DNA from: Asterionellopsis glacialis
Lineage: Eukaryota > Bacillariophyta > Plagiogrammaphyceae > Rhaphoneidales > Asterionellopsidaceae
Length of the DNA stretch: 64,000 bases
Reading direction: 5' to 3'
NCBI GenBank assembly: GCA_014885115.2
Contig: WKLE02002069.1
Coordinates: forward strand, 1 to 64,000
The position numbers were made by a program, and so were the translations under genes. Position 1 is the first letter of the stretch. Every line of letters starts with the position of its first letter. The notes under the pieces were generated by a model. That model had not been told where the DNA came from and ran no database searches. It worked only from the letters and a program-made list of their open reading frames with translations. Below are positions 42,047 to 53,329 of this stretch, one piece after another.

Positions 42047-45000
42047 GTTTTTATGCTTTCTATGCTTATAATGCGTTCTATGCTTGTACATCGTACAGTT
42101 ATTCGTGATGGAGTGGAATCCGCATATCAAATCGATGACAGTACTTGAAATGACACCTCACACCTTCACGACGTCTCTCTGGTACTTCGTAGTTCTGTTT
42201 GCTTTGAAGATGGATTGTGTATAGTTTCCCAACACTCCTCAACACAGCATACTAAAGATTGAGGATCTAGCGGTATGGAGGCCATGCCCAAGAATACCAA
42301 CCAAGGCTCAAGCAAAGGGTTCACACCCAAACTGATGTTCTCACACAAACTCGTTTCAAAAATTGGGAGAAAACAACGATTGTGTGAAAGAAAGTATCAA
42401 ATCTACTTATGATAGTGCTATCTCTGGTACTGGGATTGTAATCCTACCAGGTGTCCTAAATATCATCTCAAAACGGATAGTTCGAGAAACGGCACATTAC
42501 TGTACAATAGACAGTGCAAGCACCAACTGTGTATGTGGGGAATAACGGAAGTCACTCCTCAGCCTCAGGCAGAGTTTCTCTTTATGGATTTTTATTGTTA
42601 ACTCTATTGAACGGGTACATACACTCCGGCACCTTTATTTTATCGAAAATCAAAATGGTGGTCTTTCAGGATGACAAACACAAGTGAATGCGTCCATTTT
42701 CTCTAACGGCTAAGTATGTAGAGTTGAAACCTAGTCTTGTAAGAATGAATATAGTAAAGGACAGGACAGATATCGAAAAAAAAATGTGTTGTAAAAGCAG
42801 ATATCTGGTACAGGATACAAGAAAATATTGATCTCAGACCAACTACTTGATTTCAAAAAGAACGAAGCAAAGCATGAGCAGAACACAAATTGAAAATTTC
42901 TCTCAGTTGGGGGGGATTATGAAAAATATTCAGCTTCAAAATTCAGCCTAGGTTGTGCTTGATTTTGGAAAAGTGTAGTGGCGTATTTTAGTATATTACC
43001 CGGTTAGAGTACGAGTACACCGCTCAAGTCTACATGCAAACCATGACTACTTCTTAGGTACTGTACGACAAAACAACGATAGGTTAATACAACTTTTAGT
43101 ATTCTGCATTGTATATTCTATACTGGAATTATACGAAACAAAACAAATGTTCACCAGGATCATCAATGCCAAGCTTGTGCCACAAATTCTCCGACAGCCA
43201 CGAAGTCATGCAGCATATAATCTCATTCTCGTAATCATAACATGAATACAAAAATGTTTCAAGTCGACATCGAAAACTTTGACGCAATCCTGTCACGTGT
43301 CTACCTTCATTACGAAAGGAGTAGGACAATCATTCCGGCGGCACATACTTTCTGTTTCAGATCGCCAACGAGTAGAATTGAACTGCCTCACAGATCGGTA
43401 TCAACAAGAAGCGAACACTGCAATACCGTAAAGCTTGTCGCGTTCGTTTCTTTTCGTGTCAGAAATGAATATCCTCTTGAACAACCCCTTTGACCTGTAA
43501 CTTGAAGCGTCATATATAGACTTTACAGTAGGACTGGAGAGTATAACCGTGTCGCTCCCGTATTTCATATCGTTTTGACGTACTTGTACGATACACACGT
43601 TTGATCACTGATCACGTCATGCTTCAGGGAAGACAGATCAGTTAGTCCATTCCAGTCAAATTAGACAAGGAAATTTTGATTACGGCTGTTCCAATGGCAC
43701 GGTAACTTTGGACCATTTGATTTTTTTCTTCCTGGAATAGGGAAGAACTAACGTGTGACGCAGAAAGATTTGTGCTGTGCAGGCGACACATATGAAAAAT
43801 GAAGAGATTATGACCTACCAAGTGAATTGAATGTCGTGCAACAAGTAGTCGACGTGGGTTTTACAAGGTAGTCAACAGGGCTAGTCTTAGAGAAGCGTAA
43901 TCACAAAAAAAGAAAGCGAACCCGTTTCCTGGTTGGCTTTTTGCAAAGCGAACATGTGAATTGTGATTTTATAGATCTTGACCCAACACGTAAAACAACC
44001 AACACCCTTCGTCAGTCCCGGCCAGGATTGCGCCGCCCATGCCATATATCATGGCTTCAAACAACTAGGACCTAGGACTCTGCTACAAGAAAGAGCTCTA
44101 GGACATAAGATTGGACATGTCGGAAGGGGAACTTTGACATTGTCTCTCTGGGACAGATTTTGGTTGTCATATATTCTCGTACATGTACTATAGTTTTAGC
44201 GCCGTTACCTGGTATTACTTTGAGGCTTGTTACAGCACATGGATTTGTAGGTTAAGTACCAGGTACTGGTAAATGTATTCCTTAGTATCTGTACAGTAAC
44301 TGTACCAGGTACATTGTAACGTTTCAGAAATAATCGATACCTACTACTGCTTTACTATTACTTCACACAAGCCAGGTAGTTCATAGTCCTAGAAGAAGAC
44401 CAGGTGCCTATTTAAAAAGGCATATTGGCTGGGTCTCTAGAGATATGCTGTTAGTCTTTTAGATTGTAGTGGAGTACCTGTACCTTTTTTATACATGCTT
44501 TTTCATACCAACGCAAGCAATAAAAGCACATGCAGATAGGCTGGCTGAAAACGCTTTCTTTCACATGAACGGAAACCCATTCGTGATTCGCAACGGTACT
44601 GGTAACCGTGAGTGATGATTGATGGTTTTGTTGAAGGCTTCGGATTCTTCAATACTGTACCGGCCTTACTAAATTAGTTTTTCCTAGTACCGGTACCAGG
44701 TAAATTGATTATTGCAGACTTTCTTACATTTCTCATTGTACCTGATGACCGGTCAGTATGAAATGTAGGGTTGAACTAGAGGATGACCAAATTAGATTTA
44801 CATCAAAATGTTTTTAAATCGTAATTGGAAACGTATTGTCACTTGCAAATAGGGATGGAACTTGTAGTATTGCAGCAAAGTTGCCGCCCTTATGTCAGCA
44901 AGCGCCTTCGCTAATTCGATTTATTAGAATAACAATTTGTACCGGTACTGGTAAGCGGCGTGAGTTATGATTTGTGGGTTTGTTGAATACTATACCGGCC

Positions 45001-46504
45001 TGATTAAATTAGTTTTTTCTAGTACCGGTACCAGGTAAATTGATTATTGCAGACTTTCTTACATTTCTCTCATTATACCTGATGACCGGTCAGTATGAAA
45101 TGTAGGCTTGAACTAGAGGATAACCAAATTAGATTTACATCAATATTTTTCTTTATCGTATCTGGAAAAGTAATGTCATTTGCAAATACGGATAAAGGCA
45201 TGATGACTTGATTTGATGAGAATCCCAATTTTGTACGACTAGGAATGATGCCTCGAGTTGCTGAAAATCACAATTTTATAGGAGTAGGCATGCTCGATCT
45301 GTTGAGAAGCTCATTTTAATAGGAGTAGTCATGATTCCTCCATTTGAAAGAAATCATGATTGTCCTACCATTCACGTTCAACGCACGTGGTATTTTTATC
45401 CGATCGTCAGGGGTCATCGTTAAGTAAACTCAATTTGAAGACCAAGTAGTACAGTAATAAACATTTGTGAAAAAGTGATGCGCTCGATATGAACGAGGTC
45501 GGGATGCTCAAGAAAGTACAATAGAAAGTTTTAGGGGACAATTTGACATTAAAAAAGAAAGTTGTATTTTCTGTTTCGATCACGTGAATGGAAACTATCT
45601 TTTGATAAATACATACTAAATACCTTTCTATCATTTTTGAACAAAGGCCTTTCTATCAATTTTGAACAATGACCTCTGTTTCGCGAGGTCTTTTCTACTC
45701 AAGATCAATATTAGAGAGTAGTACGACAGAATATTGACAATCGAATCATTCAACTCGTGAATGTCAAGGATAATCTGAGACGGCACGCTTTCTGTTTTTA
45801 CAAATAGATAATATAGTACATGAATTACTTTAAAAAATGCGAAAAAATTGTCTTAAATGGAATGATTCTTTCATCATTTATCAAATCCACATGAATACTT
45901 ATATAGGTTTCTTATTGAAGATGAGTGTCGAGATTCACTTTCAGTTCTTTAGGTCTTTGTCCTAAGATCTTTCATACGGAGAAACTCGATGGCCAGGGGC
46001 GCGTTGTGGGGTGTTGTTGCCACTTGTAAAGTGCGTACCAGGTATATGTGCAAGTACTGGTAACAGTCCTGGCAGTCCACGAGTAGATATTTCAATTTTC
46101 ACCATGTATTTTTTTATCTTATCCAGAAGCTGTTTCAGAGATTATTCCCCGAGCCGGTGGTCTCCGCCGTTATTGTGTACTTGTTATTTATTAATATAAA
46201 TATAGAGAGAGAAAAATCAAATTCTGACGTCAAATACCTATACTGTTCAAAGTTGGAATCCGTTGGGGGCGTTCTTGTGTAAATAATTTAAAGTTCTGCT
46301 TTCTGTTGGGTAGGATGTAAAATTCTTCCTAATTACGACTTGAAACGTATTATCCAATTCATGTGGTCTCTCCCAAAAAAACAATTTTTTGTTTGCACAG
46401 GTCATTATTGTTTGTAAAGTAACGACAACAAAGTCCAGAAGAAAAATCATTTTATACCCTTGTCGATACGAAAGATCATAAAAATAATAATAACGTAGGC
46501 CGAC
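42047..46504. other. Gene desert of about 4.5 kb with diverged repeats
   Basis: No gene is supported. GTAC motifs are frequent between 44210 and 45040. A repeat pair lies at about 44594-44868 and 44936-45213 (separate entry). Short diverged units related to AATTTTATAGGAGTAG follow at 45240-45340. Open frames here are short, AT-rich and lack family features. Confidence 0.6.
44594..45213. repeat. Two diverged direct copies of a roughly 275-bp element
   Basis: Copy 1 (about 44594-44868) and copy 2 (about 44936-45213) share TAGTACCGGTACCAGGTAAA, TTGATTATTGCAGACTTTC and CTGATGACCGGTCAGTATGA, with about one difference in ten bases. The GTACCGGTACC palindrome and the ACCGGT within TGACCGGTCA are preserved in both. 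No coding frame is shared. This may be a non-autonomous element or a local duplication. Confidence 0.75.
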
Positions 46505-48720
46505 ATGAAGTTGTATACAATTTTTCCAATTTGCGTGGCATTCTTACATGCAACAAACGGTAGCTCTGAACTTGTAAGTCGTCAACAGACCCGTTCGTTG
46601 TCGTTTGTTTTCGTTTTGTATTACGGTCATCACTAACAGCAACTTGGATCATTTTTTAAAATAGGAATATTCAACAAACTTGAAAAGACTGCGGAGTCAT
46701 AAACACGATGACTGGCAATCAAAGAACAGTTGTGACTTGTTTTGGAAATTCGAACAATCAGAGGATGGCGATGTCGAAACCCTTGAGTGCGAAATGAAAC
46801 TCAACTGTGGAAAGATAAGACGACTTGAACTCGAGGGAATCTCCGAGGAATGGATGGTAAAACATAAAAGAGAAATACGCAGTGCGAGAACATCGTTGGT
46901 GGCTCCCAACTTAGTTGTTACGGACGATTATACAATTCAAGTGGATGATCCATCGTCCGATAACTCCAATACCTACATCGTATCGAAAGAACATACTGTA
47001 GTCGAACAAGAACATCATGATACGGCCAAATCACACCAAAGAAATCTTTCTCAGCGATCCAAAGGAATAAAACAAGCCATTGTACTTCACATCACAACGG
47101 AGGATGGCAGTAAAACCGCATATACTCCCGAACAACTTAGCGAAAGATTCTTCGGGCAGACGGACAACGACATGAGTTTAAGGTCACAAATGAATTCATG
47201 TTCGTATGGTCAGTTAGACATTGAACCTTCAACTAAAAAAGGTATTGTTGGTGGCGTGTATTCAATAAATGTTGATGTAGCTGCGCAAAGCTCAGATAAG
47301 AATGGTCGGAAAATTTTGAATGCAGCTCTAGACAAACTTCGAGAAGATTTTACAGAAGAACTTTCCGATTCGTTTGATCATATCATGGTGTGCATTCCCA
47401 AGGGAGTCAAACCTTTTACAGGTAAGGATATTCAACATGACTTCAAAATCTCCTTTAAATATCGACCCTATAAGTTCTTATCATTTGTCATTCTTACTTC
47501 CTCTGAAAAACTTTCCTGCAAAAATAGCATATGCTTGGATGAATGACTATCTTTCAGTCTATTATGATCATTGGTGCGATAGTATAAGTGCCAAAATGCA
47601 TGAGGTTGGTCACAATATGGGACTTGAACATTCTGGCCGAGGAACTTGTGAAGGGTGCGAGTCTTTGGATTTCAGGTGAGTCCGAACAGTCCGACGTTTT
47701 TGTCCGCCGAACCCATTATTATCCAAACTGACACTGATTTTTTCAACTTGCATACGTTTAACGAACTTCAGCGGATACATGGGACACGTATATAATCGCA
47801 ATGACTTCCCTAAAATGTGCTACAACGCCCCTAAAAGTTGGGAACTTGGTTGGTACGCTCCAAAGGCTGTCACTATAAACCCACTTGAAGGCTCTTGGAG
47901 CGGTACGCTTGTCGGAATTGCTGATTACTACAACATTCCTAGCACTTCGGCATCCAAGGTAATCCTCGAGCTAGCAGCGCCCGGTAACAGTTTGAAACAC
48001 TACATTATTTTCAATCGTAGAACAGGCATGAATTCCGAAACACAACAAGGCGGAAATAGAGTCTTAGTGACTAACCGAGATGAGGATGGTTTGTCCGTTC
48101 AAGAGGCGAAACTGGGCATTGGTAAAGAGTATATCATCCAAAACTTTGGCAATAAGAAGGACTCTGTTACTATCAAGTTTGACAGCATTGATAAAGAGTC
48201 TCCAGCTTGGTCTGTTGCGATTACGGTGACCGGTCCAGAAGCAAAGAAGTCTACAACCTCTGTAACTCCTTTACCCACAAGTCCACCCACACATCCACCG
48301 TCAACTAGACCTCCAACTAGACCTCCAACACGGTCGCCTACTAGCAAGCCTACAAGGAATCCAACGCTACGCCCTACCAACAAACCCACAAGGTCTCCAA
48401 CACTTCGACCTACTAACAAACCCACAAGTTCTCCTACACGTGCACCTACACTTCCGCAAACACCACGATCATCTGGTGACGGTCCCTTCATCCGTACAGA
48501 ATCGAACGGTGCTCAATCTATTAATAGATCTACAAATTTTTGTTATTCATATAACGGTATGGAATCTCGATGCAAAAAAAAGGCAGAGTGCGTCTGGATT
48601 GTATCCATGGGTAGATGCGAAGATGTGGGAAGTTTGAATGAGCAAAATAGAAAAAGAAGGCATTCTGGCAGAGAGATAAGTAGTGATGAAGAGGAGAATA
48701 GAGAATACAGCTTTGACTGA
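46505..48720 (+). CDS. Secreted M11 (gametolysin-like) zinc metalloprotease
   Basis: Four exons, 46505-46573, 46665-47421, 47528-47675 and 47772-48720, join in frame to 640 residues. A signal peptide (YTIFPICVAFLHATNG) is followed by a propeptide-like region. The zinc site HEVGHNMGLEH lies at residues 300-310, encoded by the small third exon. It is followed by GYMGHVYNRNDFPKMCYNAPKSWELGW, the M11 continuation and Met-turn region. Residues of about 489-565 are Pro-Thr repeats (TRPPTRPPTRSPTSKP, LRPTNKPT twice). A Cys-containing tail (NFCYSYNGMESRCKKKAECVW) follows. In green algae this family digests cell wall matrix; extracellular or wall protease activity is inferred here. Confidence 0.9.
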
Positions 48721-49575
48721 TGCACCTGTATGTTATTGGTGGCTCGGGTGCAGCGACTGCTAAATCTTGGAGTATTTCAGAACTACGTGAATTACCAATA
48801 TTTATAATTCATAAAATCATAGACTCTAGAGACACCAGATTCGAAAATATTAAGCGATTGTTGTCGTGACTTCTTTTTCATCTATGACTGCGCCATATTG
48901 AGCTACACATTTTGCGAACCGCATAATGGACACTGACACTGCAACAATTTTCGGGTGTCATTCCGCTGAAAACGTTGAAGGTATAATTAAAATACACGGT
49001 ACCAGGTATGATAAAGGTAATCACTCAGACGAATGCTGTACAGGTACGAGCTTGGTGTATTCATTCACGAACAGAGTTGGAAATCATTCAACATCATCAG
49101 GGTAGGGCAAACTCGCACAACTCAGGATAGTCAACGGTATGCCCCGCGAAAGTAATTAATTCGGCCAAGATATTTTTGTCCAGGTACCTGTTTAGTTCAA
49201 GTCGTCTATCTGATATCTCTGGGAGCTGCTCTCTCTAGCGTGTCTGTCTGTACCTGGTAGGACCTAGGTACTAGTCTGTCTGTAGCCGGTGCCTGGTACG
49301 AAATATTTTTACTATATTATACTAAAGTAGTTGAATGTAATAAATTACATGTACCTGAGACGTTATTAAAAAAATAAGAAGATGACGATGAATTGATATA
49401 AAATTGATCAATGCATGCGCGACCGAAATGCGCAATGGAGCGGGAACAAAGAAAAAACCGCCGAAAACTGCCGAAAATCGAGATTTTGACAGTCATCTAT
49501 CTACAAAAAAGAGGCGAACCGGACAACAGAAAAATAAGAAAATACACTGATTACCATCAAAACTTACAACCGACA
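48721..49575. other. Intergenic with GTAC motifs
   Basis: This AT-rich spacer has GTAC-type motifs at 48995-49050 and 49180-49310. The open frame that precedes the next gene from 49411 is highly basic and is probably leader sequence. No other gene was seen. Confidence 0.55.
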
Positions 49576-51030
49576 ATGGAGCGACGAAAGGCGAATACGC
49601 TTACAAATATTATGCATCGACGACCCTCTGGATATTCACTGCTACGAATCGCACCGTTGTGCTTGTTATCCATTTTGTTGACAACGGTCATATTCCAGAA
49701 AGTCCCGATTGATACTGTTGCACAAGACTATGTCTCCATAGGCAATTATGATGCAGGGGAGCGGGGGGAGAAAAGGGGTTCAATCAATGAAGAAAATATA
49801 GCCGGTACCAAAAAAGGAAAGAGAGGTCTTTGTTTTGATTATACCGCTGTTCCACATGATTATATTTTGCACCATTCCTCCTACCTTCCATCTCCGGATG
49901 AAGGATCGTCTAAATGTCATCAAGACTCTTTCATTGAAAATATTCGTGAAGCTCTGGATCGTTCACAGAATCCAAAGCACTGTCATTCCACTAATCAATT
50001 AGTGCTTGATGTCAAGCTAGGAGGATTTGGTGGATTAATAAATTCATGGATTAAACCTTTTATGCTTGCACAATCAGAAGGTAAACAATTCTGGACACCT
50101 GGACTAGGATACTACATGGATAAGAAGAAAAGGTGCGAGCTAGGAACGATGGCATGTTTTTTCAATAGGTGGTCTGAATGCGAGGTAGTTTCATATGACA
50201 ATGATGAAGATACCATTGGTTGTTCTCGTTCAATGAAAGAATCGAAGAAAAATACTCAAAATAGTTGTATTCGTCACATGTCTCTCAAGAGCAAAACAGA
50301 TAGAGCATTACTTGACGAGTATTCACTATTACTGCAAGGTCACGATGGCAATGGTTATCCCCGCACAATTCCCGAAGCCTTTAGAGAGCGAGGTCATTTT
50401 TGGTATTACAATCAACTTTTATGGTATCTCCTTCGTCCAAACAACGATTTAAAAGAGTCACTAAAAGATGCCAAGGAAAAAATTGGTTGGAGAAACGAAA
50501 ACGATAACGATGAACCAAGTCAGTCAGGACTGACGCTTTCACTTCATGTTAGGCATGGAGACAGTTGTCCTACGTCAGAGTCAATTCGAAAAAAACGTAC
50601 CTGTGAAGATTTAGATGTATACATGGAACGTGCCGTCCTTCCCCTTACCGCAAAGTATGGAATAAAAACGATTTATCTAGCTACAGACGATGAACAAGTC
50701 ATACAGGATACCGAAAAGTACAATCAATTCAAGTGGTTATATCAACCGTTGGAACCCAAAGATCGTTCACCAATTGAATGGGATTACATCAATAAAAATA
50801 ATGAAGTGGATGCTTATCATGCTGCACTGCAGACATTGATTGATATCTTCCTTTTAGCTGAGGGAGATGTTTTTGTGGGAAAATTCACATCCAACATTGA
50901 CCGAATAAGTTATTCTTTAATGGCTAATCGAATAGGTGGTTTGGCGCCCTATGTTAGCTTAGATTCGACGTGGTGCTTTGATTGGGGACAAAAGGCAGGT
51001 AATTCAACTTTGGGACCCTTTAATTGTTAA
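49576..51030 (+). CDS. FUT8-like (GT23-type) fucosyltransferase, type II membrane protein
   Basis: Start chosen at the ATG at 49576, giving 484 residues; the frame is open from 49411. A cytosolic basic tail and signal anchor (IAPLCLLSILLTTVIF) fit a Golgi enzyme. The catalytic region has LSLHVRHGDSC, which corresponds to the donor-binding HxRRxD-type motif with one change. It continues with KTIYLATDDEQVIQDTEKY and GDVFVGKFTSNIDRISYSLM, matching motifs II/III of alpha-1,6- and alpha-1,2-fucosyltransferases. Several paired Cys residues are present. Core N-glycan fucosylation is one possibility, but the acceptor is not determined. Confidence 0.75.
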   Translation: MERRKANTLTNIMHRRPSGYSLLRIAPLCLLSILLTTVIFQKVPIDTVAQDYVSIGNYDAGERGEKRGSINEENIAGTKKGKRGLCFDYTAVPHDYILHHSSYLPSPDEGSSKCHQDSFIENIREALDRSQNPKHCHSTNQLVLDVKLGGFGGLINSWIKPFMLAQSEGKQFWTPGLGYYMDKKKRCELGTMACFFNRWSECEVVSYDNDEDTIGCSRSMKESKKNTQNSCIRHMSLKSKTDRALLDEYSLLLQGHDGNGYPRTIPEAFRERGHFWYYNQLLWYLLRPNNDLKESLKDAKEKIGWRNENDNDEPSQSGLTLSLHVRHGDSCPTSESIRKKRTCEDLDVYMERAVLPLTAKYGIKTIYLATDDEQVIQDTEKYNQFKWLYQPLEPKDRSPIEWDYINKNNEVDAYHAALQTLIDIFLLAEGDVFVGKFTSNIDRISYSLMANRIGGLAPYVSLDSTWCFDWGQKAGNSTLGPFNC

Positions 51031-51120
51031 ACTGCTGTATCTTAGATGATTTGTAAAATAAAAACATCCAAAACAAATGAGAGCCTCGAACAACTCACAA
51101 CAAATACTGCTTTGATTTCA

Positions 51121-52275
51121 TTACTTGCGCCGACGAGCAATCATTTTTGTTTTTGCTGAGCAGATGTACCCTCGAGTATCAGTGTAATTTGATTTAACTT
51201 CTAAAAGTAAATCGCCATCTTCAACAAAGAATACTGGTGGTGGCGTCAAGAATGTAAGTATATGAACAACTACTTCCTTGGGGAACTCTGTATATTTGTA
51301 CAACCAATGTTGCGAACAATCATGTTGTGAATATTGAAGTAATTGTTCAGCTTCTTCCAATGAATCAAATCGGACCAATTCTTCACTGGAAGAATATGTT
51401 CTGTAGGCATGAGATTGTAAGGCTAATGCTGTTCGAGTCGCGACTCGTACTTTAACAGATGTCAAGTTGTGTTCCTCTGTTGCAACACGGTCCGAAGCAA
51501 ATGAAACCTTTGTTGTCTTTGCTTGTAAAAAATACTCATCATTATGGGTTCTCCTCGGTCTTTGTTGGTTCTGTTGATGATGGTGGCCATTATTAGTATT
51601 GTGGTAAAAATCTCGACTGTCCTCTTCTTCAAATTGAAGTTTGGAATGAAAGGCTAAATCATCTTTACCCATAGCAAGGGTTCCACGAATACGCGTTTGA
51701 CTTGTGGGTGGTGTTGGTGTAGTAGTAGCACTACTACTAGTAGTAACAGCATGGTTCCTATTTGTAGAAAATGTTTCAAATTGTAAAATACCTTGGGATG
51801 TCCAAAAAGAGGGTCTATCAAATAAACCTGAAAATAAGCCACCCATACTACTATTTCTACAACGTCCACCACACCCAATACCACTCCATAAAATAATATC
51901 ATACGTACCTTCCAATTCAAAAGCATTTAATGGAAATCCAGTTGTTGTGGTTGTCGTGGCGGTGGTGATAGTAGTGCTTGTGGGAGTTGTGGTTGACCAA
52001 TTGTTATTATTATTGGTAGTAGTGTGCACGCAAGTTTCCTTTTGACCCTTCTTATTTTTATGTTTATGATTCGAAAGTGTAGGTTCTTCATAATCATACC
52101 CAATACCTGATCGTAATAATTTGTCATAGTTAGGATAAGAGGTTACAGTGTTATAACTTGCCTTGACGATATGGTTGATCACATCTTTGGATGATTTTAA
52201 TTTTTTGATGGGACGATGAGAAGAATGATGAGAATCAACATCATCTTGACGACTTAATGGAAGAATATGCGTCAT
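51121..52275 (-). CDS. Protein of unknown function with Thr-rich low complexity
   Basis: A single-exon gene of 384 residues. Ordered segments are YDIILWSGIGCGGRCRN, LFSGLFDRPSFWTSQGILQFETF, RIRGTLAMGKDDLAFHSKLQF and FPKEVVVHILTFLTPPPVFFVEDGDLLLEV near the C terminus. The FPxEVVxHIL stretch is reminiscent of the first helix of an F-box, but its position is unusual. Thr and Asn/His runs separate the blocks, one encoded by repeated ACN codons near 51920-52010. I do not recognise the family. It is convergent with the fucosyltransferase gene, with 90 bp between stops. Confidence 0.6.
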   Translation of the reverse strand: MTHILPLSRQDDVDSHHSSHRPIKKLKSSKDVINHIVKASYNTVTSYPNYDKLLRSGIGYDYEEPTLSNHKHKNKKGQKETCVHTTTNNNNNWSTTTPTSTTITTATTTTTTGFPLNAFELEGTYDIILWSGIGCGGRCRNSSMGGLFSGLFDRPSFWTSQGILQFETFSTNRNHAVTTSSSATTTPTPPTSQTRIRGTLAMGKDDLAFHSKLQFEEEDSRDFYHNTNNGHHHQQNQQRPRRTHNDEYFLQAKTTKVSFASDRVATEEHNLTSVKVRVATRTALALQSHAYRTYSSSEELVRFDSLEEAEQLLQYSQHDCSQHWLYKYTEFPKEVVVHILTFLTPPPVFFVEDGDLLLEVKSNYTDTRGYICSAKTKMIARRRK

Positions 52276-53329
52276 TCTTTCTATTATAATATATGCTTAT
52301 TATTTGAAAAAAGGAATAACAAACACAACAATGTGTTTCAGGTATGGTTTGACCTTTAGGAGTTCTTTTTGTGAAATGCAAGAGGTTGTCAACATGACAT
52401 ATACGAACAGAAATTGTTGTGTGACTGAGAAATCAGTGTCGTGTGTCGTATTTGTTCTTTCGTAAAGAGAGGCAAGAGATTGGTATCATACTCGTACGTT
52501 CAACGCACTTCACAAAAGTAGTGGGTGACTGTACCGAAAACCTGCCAGAGCATCGGAATTCTCGCTCTCAAGTTCGAAATTTTTAGATTTTCTGTTTCTC
52601 ACCGCCTCTGCTGGCTCGCTCCGCTCGATCTCTGATGTCACTCCACTTCTCCAAAAAATATCACTTCTCAGCAGCAGTAAGCTGTTGCTTATTTGGGGAG
52701 ATGAGTGGTGCGTGCTATGATAATGTGATTCACTTTTTTGAAAATGGCGCGACGTGGAGCCTTCCTGTAAATATTAGTAATCCCGTGTACAAGAATCAAC
52801 ATCTTTTGCAAATATCGCGAAAATTGTCTGCCATACTGATGTCTGGTATGTAATTATAAAAACACATGTTTCTAGTTCGAAAATATACCAATGCGAATGT
52901 GTATAAATGACATTATTTTCCAATAAAAAGAACACCATTCGTATTATCAACACCATCTAATTAATTTACGATGGCCAATCGTTTTTTGACAAAACTAGTG
53001 TTATGTATTAGCTATCTGTATTCCAAATAATATCTTGCCATCTCGGATTTGATTTTCATGTGTTTTGTTTGGCTCATTTGTCAACCGCACAGAACAAACC
53101 GCATCATCCCATCAACTCCAACCGCGCCGTTTTTTGGGAGATTTTTGTTTGGTGTGCGAGAAACCCCAAAACAGGCTCCGTATGTAGTTTCTACCATCGT
53201 AGTACGAGAGTCAGGAAGTGTAGATTCATTGAGACAAGGCAAAAAATAAAACGAACTTGTGCAACGTCCCCCCTCCCCTCTAGGTGCTCTGATAAATGTT
53301 CCATCATCATTGTTGCTGGGATTCACAAA
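52276..53329. other. Divergent intergenic region
   Basis: No gene recognised. It separates the Thr-rich protein gene (minus) from the CaaX protein gene (plus). The open frame running from 53060 into the next gene is unlikely to be coded before the ATG at 53330. Confidence 0.5.

Noticed and set aside
43978..44193. Open frame at 44.0-44.2 kb
   Set aside because: It has 71 codons, no motif and no splice context, and sits within repeat-rich DNA.
42047..46504. tRNA genes or other structured RNAs in the gene desert
   Set aside because: I looked for B-box-like GTTCGAnnCC with a matching acceptor stem and found none. A tRNAscan-SE or Infernal run would be decisive.
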